Origin: Trogon surrucura | Taxonomy: Eukaryota > Chordata > Aves > Trogoniformes > Trogonidae | Length of the DNA: 64,000 bases | Assembly: GCA_020746105.1 (NCBI GenBank) | Contig: CM036622.1 | Span: 43,687,477-43,751,476 of the forward strand | Direction: 5' to 3' | Shown here: in pieces, positions 10,386 through 23,527 of the stretch | How the letters are laid out: each line of letters opens with the position of its first letter | How positions within the stretch are numbered: the stretch's first letter is position 1 | The notes under the pieces: generated by a model | Told to the model about the DNA's origin: nothing | The model's database searches: none | The model's input: only the letters and a program-made list of their open reading frames with translations | Position numbers and translations under genes: made by a program

Positions 10386-13300
10386 CACCTGTTTAGACTG
10401 TTAGAGATGACTGACAAACCAGAAAAGCAATGAGGTTATTTTTTCTTCTCTGTGGTATATAAAAATATTCTCTTTGTATTAGAAGTCCAGGCTTAATCTG
10501 CATTTGAAAATGCTATAGGTTGCTGTAGGAATGAAAAAAATAAACACAGCAGTCTCAGGAAATAGGAAATTATTTTTATTCTACCATATTTGCAAATGCA
10601 GAGCCTGGTGTGTAAGACAGATGTTTCTTAAAATCTGGAATCGTGAATATTGCAGCATATATTGTTTTCTGTTTCATGTGTTGTTATTTGATTCAGCTAT
10701 GTTCACATGTCTTCCAGTTCTACTTTTTTAACAGTAACAGCATGTGAACTGTGAAAACATGTATGATGTTCCCATGGCTAGTCAGAGTTAAGCTATAAAT
10801 TTTTAGCACCTACTTTACTGACACTGTAACTATTTGATGTAAACCAATAGAAATGGCTGTAAAAAGGCAGTTTTGAGCACATCAGGCTAACTTGTGCTGT
10901 TAATGCACCATATTTAAATCTGAAAGTAGCAAAGATTTCGCCATTCCTGTATACCTACAAACATATGCTGTAAAGTTAATTGTTTACATATCTTCCTTAG
11001 GTTGATGATAATTCGCAATTTTTGAATATTTAAGCAAAAATGTCAATTAAAAAAAAAGAGTGATTTCTTTTTTTAGGCTGTACAGAATATGTATGTTATA
11101 TTGACTTTGACTTAGTTTTTCAGACCTTACATGAAATCTTTCAGACCTCATTACTGTATGCATTTATGCTCACAATTCAGCCTGTGAGAGCATTTGAGAT
11201 AAAAGCCATCAGGACCCAGAAAACAGTTCACAGATTCAAAGAGCTGATGCCCAGAAGCAGCCACTCAGATGGTCTGATGTGACCTCCTGCATTCACAGGC
11301 TGCAGATTTTCCTCCTAAAAGCTGTTTCTTTTACACACATGAACAGACACATGCACTGGCCCAAACTGCTTTGGCAAGACCCCAAGTGATAATGCTACCA
11401 CCTCTGAGAAGTCAGGCCACGTTTAGTTACCCCTCCCTATTGTCAGTCACTGGTTCTTCAGCAGTGACACGAGCGAGGAAGCCCTCAGCTTTCCTGTGTT
11501 TGCTGTGAGAGCATCAGGTGGTCTCTTCACGCTCGGGAGTCTTTGCCATAGATGTCTCAACCAAGGTCGAGTCCCCTTGCAGATTCTTTATTCCTGAAAT
11601 GACTACAGTAACCTATTGAGAGCCTCCCCCGTCACTGCCTGCATCTCTTCAGTACCTGCCCTGCTGCCCACAGCATTACGTTGCACTGGTAAAAATACTA
11701 ACGCAGCAGAGATCATAAGAGAGACAGATTTTTGATTTCAGGCGTGCCCATTTATTTCTGTATAAATATTTGAGTTAAAATTTAGTGTAGTACCAAATCA
11801 AACACTTCAGAGAAGTTCAAATAAACTGCATCAGTCAACATGGTTGCCTTTAACAACAAGAAATGTCATCTTCTCTAAAACAGAAATGATTTGTTTGACA
11901 AGATCTGTGCTCCATGAAACCGTACACGCCCGTGCTGGTTCTATATTACTCTCATAATCTTTTTTTTATAGAGAATGTGTTCCATTATTTTGCTTGGGTA
12001 GAGAAGCAATGTAGCAGTTCCTGGGTAGATCCTCTCCTCTTTCAGTCTTGGAAAAGTAAGAATGTATCAAAGCCAGAGGAAATGCCAATGTGTTTACTCC
12101 TGAAGTATTAATTTCAGCAATTCCCCAGCCTTTAGGACCCTTTGGGGTAAGTTATTTGGTCCTTTTGGTTTAAGAACATTTAATTTTAGGCTTGAATCCT
12201 CCTTCATGAAAGATGATTAGCATTCCAGTAAATGTATGTCCTATGAGTTGAATCAGTTCTCTCATTTTATTCCGAAGACAAAAGCATTTATTAAATATCC
12301 ACAGATACTTTGTTTCAGCTCCTTTTATTCCTAACACATTTTGTAAGTGGCATTATTAATGTTACTGATGACTGAGTTTTCATTAATTTCTTTGCCTTTT
12401 GTCTGATTTATCAGTTGGCTCCAATTTTAATTTGTACCTCACATGTTGCTATTAACTTTCCTTTTATATTAAAACATAAATGTTCCACTGTTGTTGTTCT
12501 GCTCAGATCTCCTAACCAGGATGTTTCTGTGGCCAGAATAACCATTTTTCCCCTCTCCCTCCCGATTGTCAGTCTGGGTGCATCCAGTAGTATGTCCTTG
12601 AGCAATTTCCAGCTTTTGCTAATATTTCCCACTTCAAATGATGTACATTGCAATGGCAATGAATCAGGAACTGACAGACAGAATTAAAACCAGTGTTCAG
12701 CCCTCCTCAAATTTGTAGAAGAAGTAATGGAATAAACAATGTCAGAATAATTTAATACTGAGAGAAGTAATTGAATTAAAGCCCTTTTGTGTACATAATG
12801 TCAAAATGCATAAAAGAAAGTAAGAAACCCATATGTGGAAAGGAAATACAGATTTTCAGCAAAATCAGTTTCAGAACATGCAATTTTCCTACAAATTTGC
12901 CTGTTTTGTAAATGCAGACAATTACTCACTTTCTTGCATAAGACACAGCTGAAGGCTAGATGCTCACTCTCTGATCAAGCTAGAACACAATGCTCAGTTT
13001 GTATTGCTGTGTCTGGGTTTCAGTGCCCAAAGGTCTTGGAAGAACCCTCTCCTAGTATGCAATGAGTTACCCCTGGAACTGGCTTCCCCAAAGAACTTCA
13101 CTGTATTTTATGTTATTTCATTTTACTCTCAATAGCTAGCCCAGTTTAGCTGCCTACAGTTGGCTGAGAGGAGTGTCATCTGCGGGAACGCTGTGATGGA
13201 AGGTGACATAGGGACACTGGGGCTGGGAACTGCCAAGTCATTGTGCTCAATCACCACACCAAACTCACGGTAAGCATGGAGCTACAGCTCTCAGCTCTCC

Positions 13301-14221
13301 ATCTTCTCAAGGGATCACTCCACAGATCTGAAGGAACTGAGATGCCTTGGGACCCATAAAAATGAGACCAAAGCCAGATGGGAGACCTTGAAGAAGCTGG
13401 ACTGAGGCTTAGGGATGCCACCGATGTCATTGATGTTGGACTGGGAGCCCAAAGAGACATAAAATGACCATGCTGTTGCCACTTCAGTTCCTGAGACAGC
13501 CTCTCAGCATCGAGTCATGGTCAGGCTGGCACTATGTAAAAACACAGGAGGCTGAATGCTCTCATAATTATTTTTTAACATAGCAAATGCTCTCACCTCA
13601 GTACCCAGGATCCAAATTCCAACCTGAGAAGGGACCTAAGGGATATTGTCTAGTTGCTCAAGGATGTTCATCCACATCAGGCAACATGTTGGTCTCTTGA
13701 GGTGCAAAATACAGCCGTGCACAGCATGTTTTTCCGATGATGTTACCTTTCCTTATGGCCAGCCCCAACACAGCAGTAGCATCGTAGTCTGAGGTGTGGG
13801 AAACTACCCGAAAAATCATGCCTGGTAGTCTCCTAGGAGCTTTCCATCAGCACCCAATTTATACACCCTTTTTTTTACTTCTCTGAGAAACTCCAGAGAC
13901 TTTTTTCTCATCTGTTTTCGCTTTGGTTAGAGGTGATCGAATGTCTTTGTGTAGGCAAAGGTCACATATTGATGAAAAGAGACCAAATAGGAGAAATGGA
14001 GATAAACATGACTAGAAGTTAGAATTTACCTACATTATCAGAGAGCAGTGGTCATCCTGTGGCTAGAGTAGGTCTGGGTGCTGTGAACTAGCTTGGGTGA
14101 AAGCAGCTCTAGTCTGAGGTAAACACAGAGCAGAAATTAAGGTTTAGATCTGATAACACTATGCTCAGAAAGGGACAGAACTATCCCAGAGGTTCCTGGG
14201 GGCAGACTGGGAAATTACTTT
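10386..14221. other. No gene or repeat recognised
   Basis: About 3.8 kb of AT-rich unique sequence. Short open frames on both strands near 12411-12687 and 13251-13460 overlap each other or lack any recognisable motif. No tRNA-like or LTR-like structure was found. Confidence 0.5.
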
Positions 14222-14838
14222 TCATAGAATCATAGAATGGCCTAGGTTGGAAGGGATCTTAGAGACCATCTAATCCAACCTCCCTGTCATGGGCAGGGAC
14301 GCCTCTCAACTAGATCAGGCTACTCAAGGCTCTGTCCAACCTGACCTTGAACACCTCCAGGGAAGGGGCAGCCACAGTGTCTCTGGGCAATTTATTCCAA
14401 AGTCTTGCCACCCTCGTACTGAAGAATTTCTTCCTAAGATCTAATCTAAATCTATTCTCCTTCAACTTAAACCCATTTCCCGTTGTCCTATCAGCGGATG
14501 CTCTTGTAAAAAGTCCCTCCCCAGCCTTCCTGTAGGTTCCCTTCAGGTACTGGAAGGCAGCTATTAGGTCCCCCTCGAAGTCTTCTCTTTTCAAGACTGA
14601 ACAATCCCAGCTCCCACAGCCTGTCCTTATAGCAGAGATGCTCCAGCCCCTGGATCATCTTTGTGGCCTCCTCTGAACACGCTCCAACAGATCTATGTCC
14701 CTCTTATGGTGGGGACACCAGAACTGGACACAGTATTCAAGGTGGGGTCTCACAAGACCAGAGTAGAGGGGGAGAATCACCTCTCTTGACCTGCTGGCTA
14801 CGCTTCTCTTGATACATCTCAGGATGTGGCTTTTGTAA
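14222..14838 (-). mobile_element. CR1 LINE, C-terminal ORF2 and 3' UTR (~617 bp)
   Basis: The minus strand carries a 5'-truncated CR1. From its 5' side it encodes a piece reading [19 protein letters not shown] and later LLERVQRR (14655-14838). After an indel it continues as [36 protein letters not shown] and LWNKLPRD, ending near 14310, followed by the 3' UTR and the tail at 14222. These are the conserved blocks of the region after the CR1 reverse-transcriptase core. A possible 5-base target duplication CTTTT flanks it (14217-14221 and about 14833-14837) but is too simple to trust. Confidence 0.92.
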
Positions 14839-17800
14839 CACCTTTGGAAATACCAATGTTTAAGAGGAGTGTTTGTGATTAGACTCATGCTAAGAATAAT
14901 GTGCTTTCTTGCCTCTTTCAGTTTATACTTTAGTGGATATCTCTGACTTTGTTTTCCTACTACTACATTATAATACCACTACTGAGACTAAACTGGCCTT
15001 GTATCTTTTAACATAGGCTACTGTAGCTTTTAATGCCAATCTTTCTGTAAGTTCTTGCTCTTTGACAGCTATCTTTTCAGACTAATGCTTTCCTTTCTAC
15101 AATATTGTGCATCTGATGATGTAAAAAAAAGTTCTTAAAAACATATATTGAATGGATTTAATGATCTTGTCATCTTTCCTAAGTATTCTTTTTTTTGTGT
15201 TTAAACATTAAATTAAGGTGAAATTAACTCAATATTTAAAATATTTTACTATGTACAAAAGAAATGCCACAACCGTGTAATGCACAAGATCAATATTTTA
15301 CTTTCTGGTAAAGTGTGAGACATGAAAACGTAGCAAATTGGGTTGTTTAATCAACATATCAAGCATACGGATGGAAAATGAGAACACATGCTTCTATGGC
15401 CCTCATTGAAAATTTTCTCTGTGTCTTGTGAAGAAGTTACAGGCAACCTCCCAGCCTCTGTTTTTAGTGAAGTTTTGAGGCATGCCAAACCAGAAATGCA
15501 TACTGTAGAATGTCATAAGACAGCACCAATTTCACTAATGGCAGGCACTTTGTTTTCAGGTTTTCCTAATACTTCAAGAGCCGGAGACTGCATAAATACT
15601 ATGTGCAGCCTGTGGCTACAAGCCAAAAGGAAGCCCACATGACATTTAGTGCCCTTGTCTGCAAGCTGATAAGAGAGTCTGGATTCTCTAAACTCTTTAA
15701 GTGCTCAGTGTCAAGCTGGAATTCGGTAACTGCACCTCGAACAACTTACATTATTTAAAAATACACACTTGGCTCTAAGAGGTTTCCAAGTACTTTAATG
15801 TTGGGGCATTTGAAGAGAGTAATATAGTACTTTTAAAAAAGCTTTTTGTTTTGCAACTTTATGTTCTTCATTTTGTTCAAATATTATTTACTTTAGAATT
15901 CATCTGATAGACTCATAAAGTTAAACATGCTACTCCATAAAACGGGACGGGGCTCTGACAAGCCTCAGGAAACTTAAAAATATTTGAAGTGTTTAGACTT
16001 TACTACATCACAAAGTAAATTTTCCACAGTTTGCATGTGTACTCTGAGATCACATAAAAAAGTTAGACAGGATTATTCCTACGCAGTCATTTGACCTACC
16101 CAGCCCTGCCAGTTTGTAATGCTGTGTTAATGAGCCTGTGTGCTTGCCCCTGCCTAGGAGCCCCAGAGTTGTGATAACTCTGCACAAAATTGTGCTGGAA
16201 CATCTCTGCAGGATAATCCCAAATATCACTGTAGTAGGTTTTTAGTCCATCACAGACAGGAAGTAAATTGCCTGGATTTTGTCTTGCCTATAGACAAGCA
16301 AGTACAACTCCTAACTAACTGCATCTTGCTTGCAAGATCATGCTCCTTTAGATCCTTTCCTCTCCATCTGCTGTTGCAAAGCCATGGCAGGGAGGGAAAA
16401 TCACAGCCACTTGGTAGGATGTCACACAGAACTGCACTGCATCCCTAATTCCTTTTTGCTAATGAGCATTTAAGTGAAAAATGCTGTGCCCATGGGGTGG
16501 ACTGAGCATCTTCCAGTGAATTAAGAGAAAATTGAATTTTGAAGAAAACAAACTATATTTATGTCTGATCTCTGCAGGAAGAAGAAGGGAATTTACAGCT
16601 GAAAATTAAAAATAAGGCATCCTCTGAGGCTGAAAATAATTTATTCCTCAATGGAATTCCTAACTCCTCCAGCTCCCCTGCAAGGGAGCTGTAATGGATA
16701 TGCTTTTTACCTCTGTTTTTACCTTCAGAGAGTTGTCTGTCAGCAGATTTATCTTCTTCCCCTGTCCCTCGTCAATGACACTCAGGACTCGGGGGAAATT
16801 CCCATGACTTTACATGTTAGCATGTTTAGATATCACACACAATAGATGAGGATTTCAAATTATTTTGTCTCCACTGTAGCAGCATCCAGTGCACTGTCTA
16901 AAAAACAAAATCCATGTACTGAAGTCCATCAAATGGTGCTAGAGAGGGCATAAGAAAGGCTCATTCACCAGAGGTGAAACTTGCCACCTCCCTGAGATGT
17001 AGGTGCTGGCAGCACCTAATGCCAGCAGTTATCCAGGTGGATCCATCTGGGAATTATCCTCTGCTTCAGCCAGCTGGTGTGCTCTGGCTGAGGAGCATTA
17101 TAGTGAAAATCCTGTGAGGAAGAGTGTGGACAAAAAAAAATGTGAGTGGATCTTGGGAATTCTTTAAATTGAGCTGCTTAGATGGACACAATGAGCATAG
17201 CTAGGTAAGTTGGTAAAGAGAGAAGACAACTTAGGATTAAAGCTCCTTCTGGTGCAGTGGTGAACTGAGAATAAGTTATAAATAAAGTAAATAGTAAGTA
17301 TTCCCCCAAAAATGTCAATGAACAGAAAACACTGAAGAGCAAAGACGAAAATATCACTGGTTTGGCAAGGGGGAACCAATGTGACTAGTGAAGCAAAGGA
17401 CACCGAAAAGAAATTTTTTTTTAACCCTGTCAGGAACAAGACAAATGCAAGCAATCATATAGGACCGTTATTTGAAAGAGTGATAGCAATGATACATAAT
17501 AAAATATTCAATAAACCCCACTATTTTCCATTTAGGAAAGGATAAAATAATGGGCTACTACCACATGAGGTTGATAAATGATTGCAGTTTGTTAAACACT
17601 AAGCAGGTTGTTGGACAACACCTATTAGAAATGCATATTTTGAATAGCTGGCAGATTAAATCTTTCATTTGCTCATGTTTATTTTGTTATAAATCTTAAA
17701 ATACCATGCTAATTTCAAAAGTGTCAAAGAGAGTTATTCTGGTGATATTTTAGAGGGTCTTTGGATGGGTTGGAGAGCTATTAATCTGAATTTTATATTA

Positions 17801-17859
17801 TAGAAAACCTGAAGCTAGATTCAACAACAAAATCATCCAGAGCTGTTAGTCTGTTTTAA
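14839..17859. other. No gene recognised
   Basis: About 3 kb of AT-rich sequence without a recognised repeat or gene. A 96-codon hydrophobic open frame on the minus strand (17164-17454) lies in T-rich sequence and looks like chance. The last few hundred bases may be the more degraded upstream part of the old CR1 that is recognisable from about 17860, but I could not confirm that. Confidence 0.45.
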
Positions 17860-18320
17860 TATGACAAAACTTGAATTTTCCAGTTAGGAGCGAAACTACA
17901 CAACAAAAGGAGAGGCCATCTCGCAAAAAGCATGAAAATTATTTAGGGTTTCTGTGGTTGAAAACAACTCACTATAGCAGGGCTGCAAAGCCAGGAGCCT
18001 GACATGACCTAACATGACAAGAGTATAAGGAAGAGCAGTGAAAAGATCAGGAAGGTAATTACAAATCTAAGTACAGCACTGATCATGCCAGTCCTGCAAA
18101 GCCCTTTCCATGTCTGGTGACTTCAAAGGGTGCAGAAAAGAGCCAAAAAAAAGATTTTGGAGATTGAAAAAATGCCTTGTAGTGAGTACTTTAAACTGCT
18201 CCTTCTGGCTTGTTATTCAGAAGAAAGACATCGATGGTATGATCATTTTGTCGAATTACATTCATAGAGTATTCAAGGGCTCTTCCAACGCAAAGAAAGG
18301 CATTGAAAGGGCAGAGATAG
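17860..18320 (+). mobile_element. Old degraded CR1-type LINE fragment
   Basis: In broken frames, the plus strand shows a weak match to the C-terminal part of a CR1 ORF2: STALIMPVLQ and FHVW (compare [16 protein letters not shown]), then RVQKRAKK (compare ERVQRRATK), then EKMPCSE (compare GKMPYSE of older CR1/L3-like families). It is far more diverged than the other CR1 copies here and lacks an intact frame or a clear tail. Its 5' limit is uncertain. Assignment rests on motif order and is moderate. Confidence 0.5.
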
Positions 18321-18562
18321 ACACAAATTTGTATGTGTGATGATGATCATACTGCAGAACAAACTGAAGAGGCAGGCAGGGTATTGCTACGTCTTCTGAA
18401 AACCAGACTTGAGGTAGAGGCAGTAAATGTTAACTATGAGTGCAATCTGGGAACACCATGTTTCACCAGCTATGGGGTTTGGATGGCCCAGCAGTGTACA
18501 AACATCATTTGTTCCTGTGAAGGGCAGGATACTGCAGGCAGAGGTGATAACATGGTTACTCT

Positions 18563-19327
18563 TGTCCCGGTTTGAGCTAAACAGAACCAACTCTCTTCAC
18601 TGATTTTTACTTTTCAGCTCAGTCTCCTCTGAGGCTGCACTTTCTGAAGTTAGCAGCATGTTTTTGCAGACAGTGTTTGCTACTAGAAGTGGTAACGCCT
18701 GACGTTTACAGTTATTGATGGGATTGGGATGCAGAAAGGCTCTTGCTTATACTTGCTCCTTTAGTGACCAAGGTCACTGCTAGATCTTGTGTGCATACTG
18801 GGGGTGCTGGAAGTAAATGGCTCATAAAAAAGTAAAATGTTGCACTTCCAATGAGTACATATGGGACAAGTGACCAAAAGAGTATTCCATTCCGTAAACA
18901 ACATATTCAGGATAAAACTGTCGGGGTCATAGGAGTTCACGCCTCTTCTCCAGTGACAGGCATCCAATGAGGGCTCCGTCCCATCTTCTGCCTTTGAGAT
19001 CCTGAGTTCCTGAATCCAGCTCCCATAATTGGTTCCCGTCTGCGCTGAGCCCTTGGGCTTCCTCAGTGCCTGCCCTACCTGCAGCATCAAGAGGGATTGC
19101 TATTGGGGGGGGAGTAGGGGTTTGATATCAGATTTGTATCTATTTGCATATAGTTCATTATTTTTATTATTTCCTTATTAGTACTATTATTGTTTTACTA
19201 AAGCTGTATCAGTTTTCCAATCATAAGTCTCTCTGCCTTATTCTGTTTACCTTCTGTTTTGGGGAGGAAGAGGGGTTAGAGAGCACCTGTCAGCATTCAG
19301 TGGCCGTCCCTGCCCTAACCCTCGACA
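18563..19327 (+). mobile_element. Solo LTR, avian ERVL-type (fossil)
   Basis: This 765-base segment starts TGTCCCGGTTTG and ends CCCTCGACA, so it has the TG...CA ends of an LTR. Its order of landmarks is one I recognise from avian ERVL-class LTRs: GAAGTGGTAAC near the 5' part, AAGGTCACTGCTAGATC, a GGGGGTGCTGGAAG block, CGCTGAGCCCTTGGGCTTCC, a T-rich stretch with TTTATTATT repeats, then GGCCGTCCCTGCCCTAACCC at the 3' end. No primer-binding site follows it and no internal retroviral sequence flanks it, so it is a solo LTR. A clear 5-base target duplication is not seen. It is moderately old. Family naming is by recognition only. Confidence 0.75.
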
Positions 19328-19830
19328 TTATCTCCAAGGGAAAAGAGAAAGCAGGAGCAGAGCAAGATTAGAAGAGGTAATCACATTGAATAAAATAACC
19401 AATCAAATCCATGATTTGTAACATCCAGCAGAAATCCACCTGCTTAAAATACTTTGTGGCTTTTTGTTGAGAGCCAGGATTGAAGGGCTAGAACAGCTGT
19501 TGCATGAGAAAATCTCTCCTCCTGGTAAGAGGTCTATCCACCATCCATGGGAGTTCACCCCAGTACACAATGGTGGTTCCCTTTTCCTTCGGTGGTTTCC
19601 ACCAGGTCAGGCCTGGGGTGAAGTGCACTGCTACAAGGGACAGATGGCAGCAGGGTGCAGGATGCTGATGGCATGGCCTTGGAGGGCCTTTTTGCGTGGG
19701 TAGGTTTTGTACTTGTTGCTTAGGGCCCAGTCAAGCCATTTCCCACATCTGACAGAGTTTTGAAGTTTGCAGTCTCCCTTTCAGACGAGGTGATCAATTC
19801 CTCCAATAAAACATATTCTTTCTACAAACA
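19328..19830. other. No gene recognised
   Basis: About 500 bases between the solo LTR and the next CR1. An 79-codon open frame at 19464-19703 has no recognisable motif. Confidence 0.5.
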
Positions 19831-21158
19831 TCACAGAATCACAGAATCACAGAATGTTAGAGGTTGGAAGGGACCTTAAAGATCATCTAGTCCAACCCCC
19901 CTGCCAGAGCAGGATCACCTACAGCAGAGCGCACAGGAACGCGTCCAGGCGGGTTTTGAATGTCTCCAGAGAAGGAGACTCCACAACCTCCTGGGCAGCC
20001 TGTTCCAGTGCTCGGTCACCCTCACAGTAAAAAAGTTTTTCCTCATATTTTTCTGGAACCTCCTGTGTTCCAGCTTCCACCCATTGCCCCTTGTCCTGTC
20101 AGTGGACGCCGCTGAAAAGAGCCCGGCTCCGTCCTCCTGACATTCCCCCTTGACATATTTATAAACATTGATGAGGTCACCCTCAGCCTCCTCTTCTCCA
20201 AGCTAAAGAGATCCAGCTCCTTCAGCTTTCCTCATAAGGGAGATGCTCCACTCCCTTCACCATCTTTGTGGCTCTACGCTGGACTCTCTCAAGCAGCTCC
20301 CTGTCCTTCTTGAACTGAGGGGCCAGAACTGGACACAATATTCCAGATGTGGGCCTCACCAGGGCAGAGTAGAGGGGCAGGAGGACCTCTCTTGACCTAC
20401 TTGCTAATCCCCTTCTAATACACCCAGGATGCCATTGGCCTTCTTGGCCACGAGGGCACATTGCTGGCTCATGGTCATCCTGCTGTCCACTAGAACCCCC
20501 AGGTCCCTTTCCCCTGCACTGCTCTCCAGCAGGGCAGTCCCCAACCTATATTGGTACATGGGGTTATTTTTTCCCAAGTGCAAAACTCTACACTTGCCCT
20601 TATTAAACTTCATAAGATTTCTCCCCAGCCCAGCCCTCCAGCCTGTCTAGGTCTCTCTGAATGGCTGCACAGCCTTCTGGTGTGTCAACCACTCCCCCCA
20701 ACTTCGTATCATCAGCAAACTTGCTGACAACTTTCTCTAATCCCTCATCCAGATCATTGATGAATATATTAAACAGCACCGGCCCAAGCACTGACCCCTG
20801 AGGGACCCCACTAGACACAGGCAACCAGCCAGACTCAGCCCCATTGACCACAACCCTCTGGCTTCTTCTCTTCAACCAGTTCTCGACCCACCTCACTACT
20901 TGGTCATCCAGACACACTTCCTCAGTTTACCTATGAGGATGCTGTGGGAGACAGTGTCAAAGGCCTTGCTGATGTCCAGGTAGACCACATCCACTGCATG
21001 GCCACCATCCATCCACCTGGTTATGTCTTCACAAAAGGCTATCATGTTGGTCAAACATGACTTCCCCTTGGCAAAGCCATGCTGACTGCTCTAATAACCT
21101 TCTTATCCTTGATATGCCTAGAGACAGCGTCAAGGATAAGATGTTCCATCACCTTTCA
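19831..21158 (-). mobile_element. CR1 LINE with reverse-transcriptase core (~1.33 kb)
   Basis: This is the longest continuous CR1 in the window, on the minus strand. From its truncated 5' end (about 21158) it encodes HLILDAVSRHIKDKK, QHGFAKGKSCLTN and YLDISKAFDTVSHSIL. It continues with [19 protein letters not shown], the catalytic blocks [20 protein letters not shown] and FADDTKLGG (the YADD-type motif, here FADD), and [14 protein letters not shown]. The downstream blocks [19 protein letters not shown] and [11 protein letters not shown] follow, then a 3' UTR and a tail of CACAGAATC repeats at 19831. Several frame changes separate these blocks, so it is not functional. The 5' part of ORF2 (endonuclease) and ORF1 are absent. 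Confidence 0.95.
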
Positions 21159-23011
21159 CCTTACTTGTTTCTAGCTCTTTAAAGTGTGTATTGTGTGAGG
21201 ATCTGTATTGCATACAGAAATTGCATACGGAAATTTGGTTAACGCCACCAGGTTTACCCTCCTTTTGTAAATGTCATGGTTTGGGATTTGTTTGGGGTTG
21301 TTTTTGTATTGTCTTTTTTTTTTTTTTTTTTTTTTTTGTCATGAACCATGAATTAACTCATTTTTTGAAGTATTTTTTTTTCCAAGTTTTGTGAACAAAA
21401 AAAGTGCAGTCCTGAAACATACATCTGGACTGAGTTGAGACTTTGGAATGAAATTGCAAACCACAATAATTTCTTGTGGTTTCTAGTAGCACTTGTATTA
21501 ATATCACCTTGAAGGTGTATGGCATACCTCTGAGTTGCAAAGGCAGATCTGCAGCAATATTTTGGACGGCAATCAGACCACCAGCCTGCTCAGTAACCTC
21601 TGCTCTAAGCACAATTTGAAGTGACGTGTCCTGGGAGAAACCACTAGTGATTCAGCCCCAGAAGGTGGGATAAATATTTCTTTAACAACATTGAAGACTG
21701 TAGTAAACAGACAGTTCCAAAAGTCAGAGGGAAAACCTAAAACAACATGGTAATACCAGCGTCCTTAGCTAGCTGGTCCAAAAAATTCCTGTGAGTGTAA
21801 TTTTTTTCTGTTTGGTGCTGTAATTTCAGAAATCTTGCTTCCCATACAGTTTATTTGCTTGGTCCGGGCTTACAATGTGGGTCTTATATGGAAAACATTT
21901 CTATTTCTCTCTATGCTGGAGTAGTATAGGCTTAAATCTACAAGTCTGATCCAATGACTCTTATATTCCTTCATCACTGCATAGACAAAAACCCTGACAT
22001 TTTGATTAAACAATGAAAAAAATAAACTGCAATTAAAAATCCATCAAATAAAATGCATAAATTAAACATTAAAGAGAAAGGAAGTAGTGTATAGTGTCCT
22101 GTGTTCATGTGCTACAATAAATTCAGGTTATCTCCAGAGGGATAATTCAAATAACAAGTTTGTAAGATGCATAGAAAGGGTTCAATAAAATCCAAATTTT
22201 TCTTTGAAAAATGGGATTCCCAGAATCATATCTTCTGGAAAAAAGAGGTAGGATACGCTGCCTAGGCACTGTCAGACTCTTTGATTAATCTCATTTAACT
22301 GGAAATCGCCACATAGACATCAATTTTAGGATGAGATAATTCACCTTTTAGTGAGACATATCCTCAAACTTGCTCTAACCCTGTTTCTCAGTGTCCCCCT
22401 TTCCAGATCACTCATACTACACAGATGAACTTGACATTTTTGAAATATATATATATAATGACATGCTGTGTGCTTTTAGTAGTATAAATAACTGTAAGAC
22501 TGTTTTTTCAGTGGTTATAATGGAAAAGCCACAAGGTCAAGTTCAAAAACTGCTTGTCAGACTGGAAAAGTGTGCTATAACTTCTATAGTTCTTAATCTG
22601 AGAGATAACTCAGGTAAATATGTGATAGATTCCAGTCTGCAGTGAATATTCAAAGACACATGTTTGTGTCACACCCGCCAAAATCATGCAAGCATCATTG
22701 GGCACTTGTCTGTGCAAACTGTGTGTGTTGGCACAGGACAGGCCACTTCGGAGTCACCGAGTGCCAGTCTCCACTTACGTACCGGAAGCATGACTTTCTC
22801 CTTAGGTGGCGATTTTAGAAAACAAAATAAATTGTCCTCTGTCTGCAATGTTATTCTGGTCCGAATAACTGTATGCCAGTTCAAAAAGAAAACCTGAAAA
22901 AAGGTAAATTGACATTTGGGATGAAGATAGGAACTTCCAAGATGAACTGAATTCAGTTACTTCTGCCACTTTTTTTTTTTTCCAATCACATATCTGAGTT
23001 ATAAAGTTATT
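21159..23011. other. No gene recognised; homopolymer T tracts
   Basis: About 1.85 kb of AT-rich sequence. It contains a 24-base T run at 21314-21337, a shorter T run near 22970-22982 just before the next CR1, and a short AT dinucleotide run near 22446-22458. No conserved open frame. Confidence 0.55.
21314..21337. repeat. Homopolymer T(24) tract
   Basis: Twenty-four consecutive T residues on the plus strand. It is not attached to a recognisable SINE or processed pseudogene on either side. Confidence 0.85.
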
Positions 23012-23527
23012 TCACAGAATCACAGAATCACAGAATGTTAGGGATTGGAAGGGACCTCGAAAGATCATCAAGTCCAATCCCCCTGCCAGAGCAGGAACGC
23101 CTGATTATGCTACACAGGAACGTGTCCAGGCGGGTCTTGAATGTCTCCAGAGAAGGAGACTCCACAACCTCTCTGGGCAGCCTGTTCCAGTGTTCCGTCA
23201 CCCTCACTGAGAAGAAGTTTCTTCCTGAGTTTAAGTGGAACCTCTTATGTTCCAGTTTCAGCCCATTACCCCTTGTCCTGTCATTGGTTGTCACCGGGAA
23301 GAGCCTGGCTCCATCCTCGTGACACTCCCCCTTTATATATTTGTAAACATTAATGAGGTCACCCCTCAGCCTCCTCTTCTCCAAACTAAAGAGCCCAGCT
23401 CCCTCAGTCTTTTCTCATAAGGGAGATGCTCCACTCCCTTAATCATCCTAGTTGCCCTGTGCTGGACTCTCTCCAGCAGTTCCCTGTCCTTTCTTGAACT
23501 GAGGGGCCCAGAACTGGACACAATATT
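23012..23527 (-). mobile_element. CR1 LINE, C-terminal ORF2 and 3' UTR (~516 bp)
   Basis: Read on the minus strand, the copy starts in [20 protein letters not shown], continues through [55 protein letters not shown] and [15 protein letters not shown], then the 3' UTR and the CACAGAATC tail. A 118-codon open frame (23028-23384) runs unbroken through most of it, so it is among the younger copies. TATTTC occurs at both ends (about 23008-23013 and 23524-23529) and could be the target duplication. It is the same subfamily as 2965-3177 and 51300-51772. Confidence 0.94.

Noticed and set aside
18761-19090. 109-codon minus-strand open frame
   Set aside because: It lies wholly inside the solo LTR and runs opposite to it; chance.
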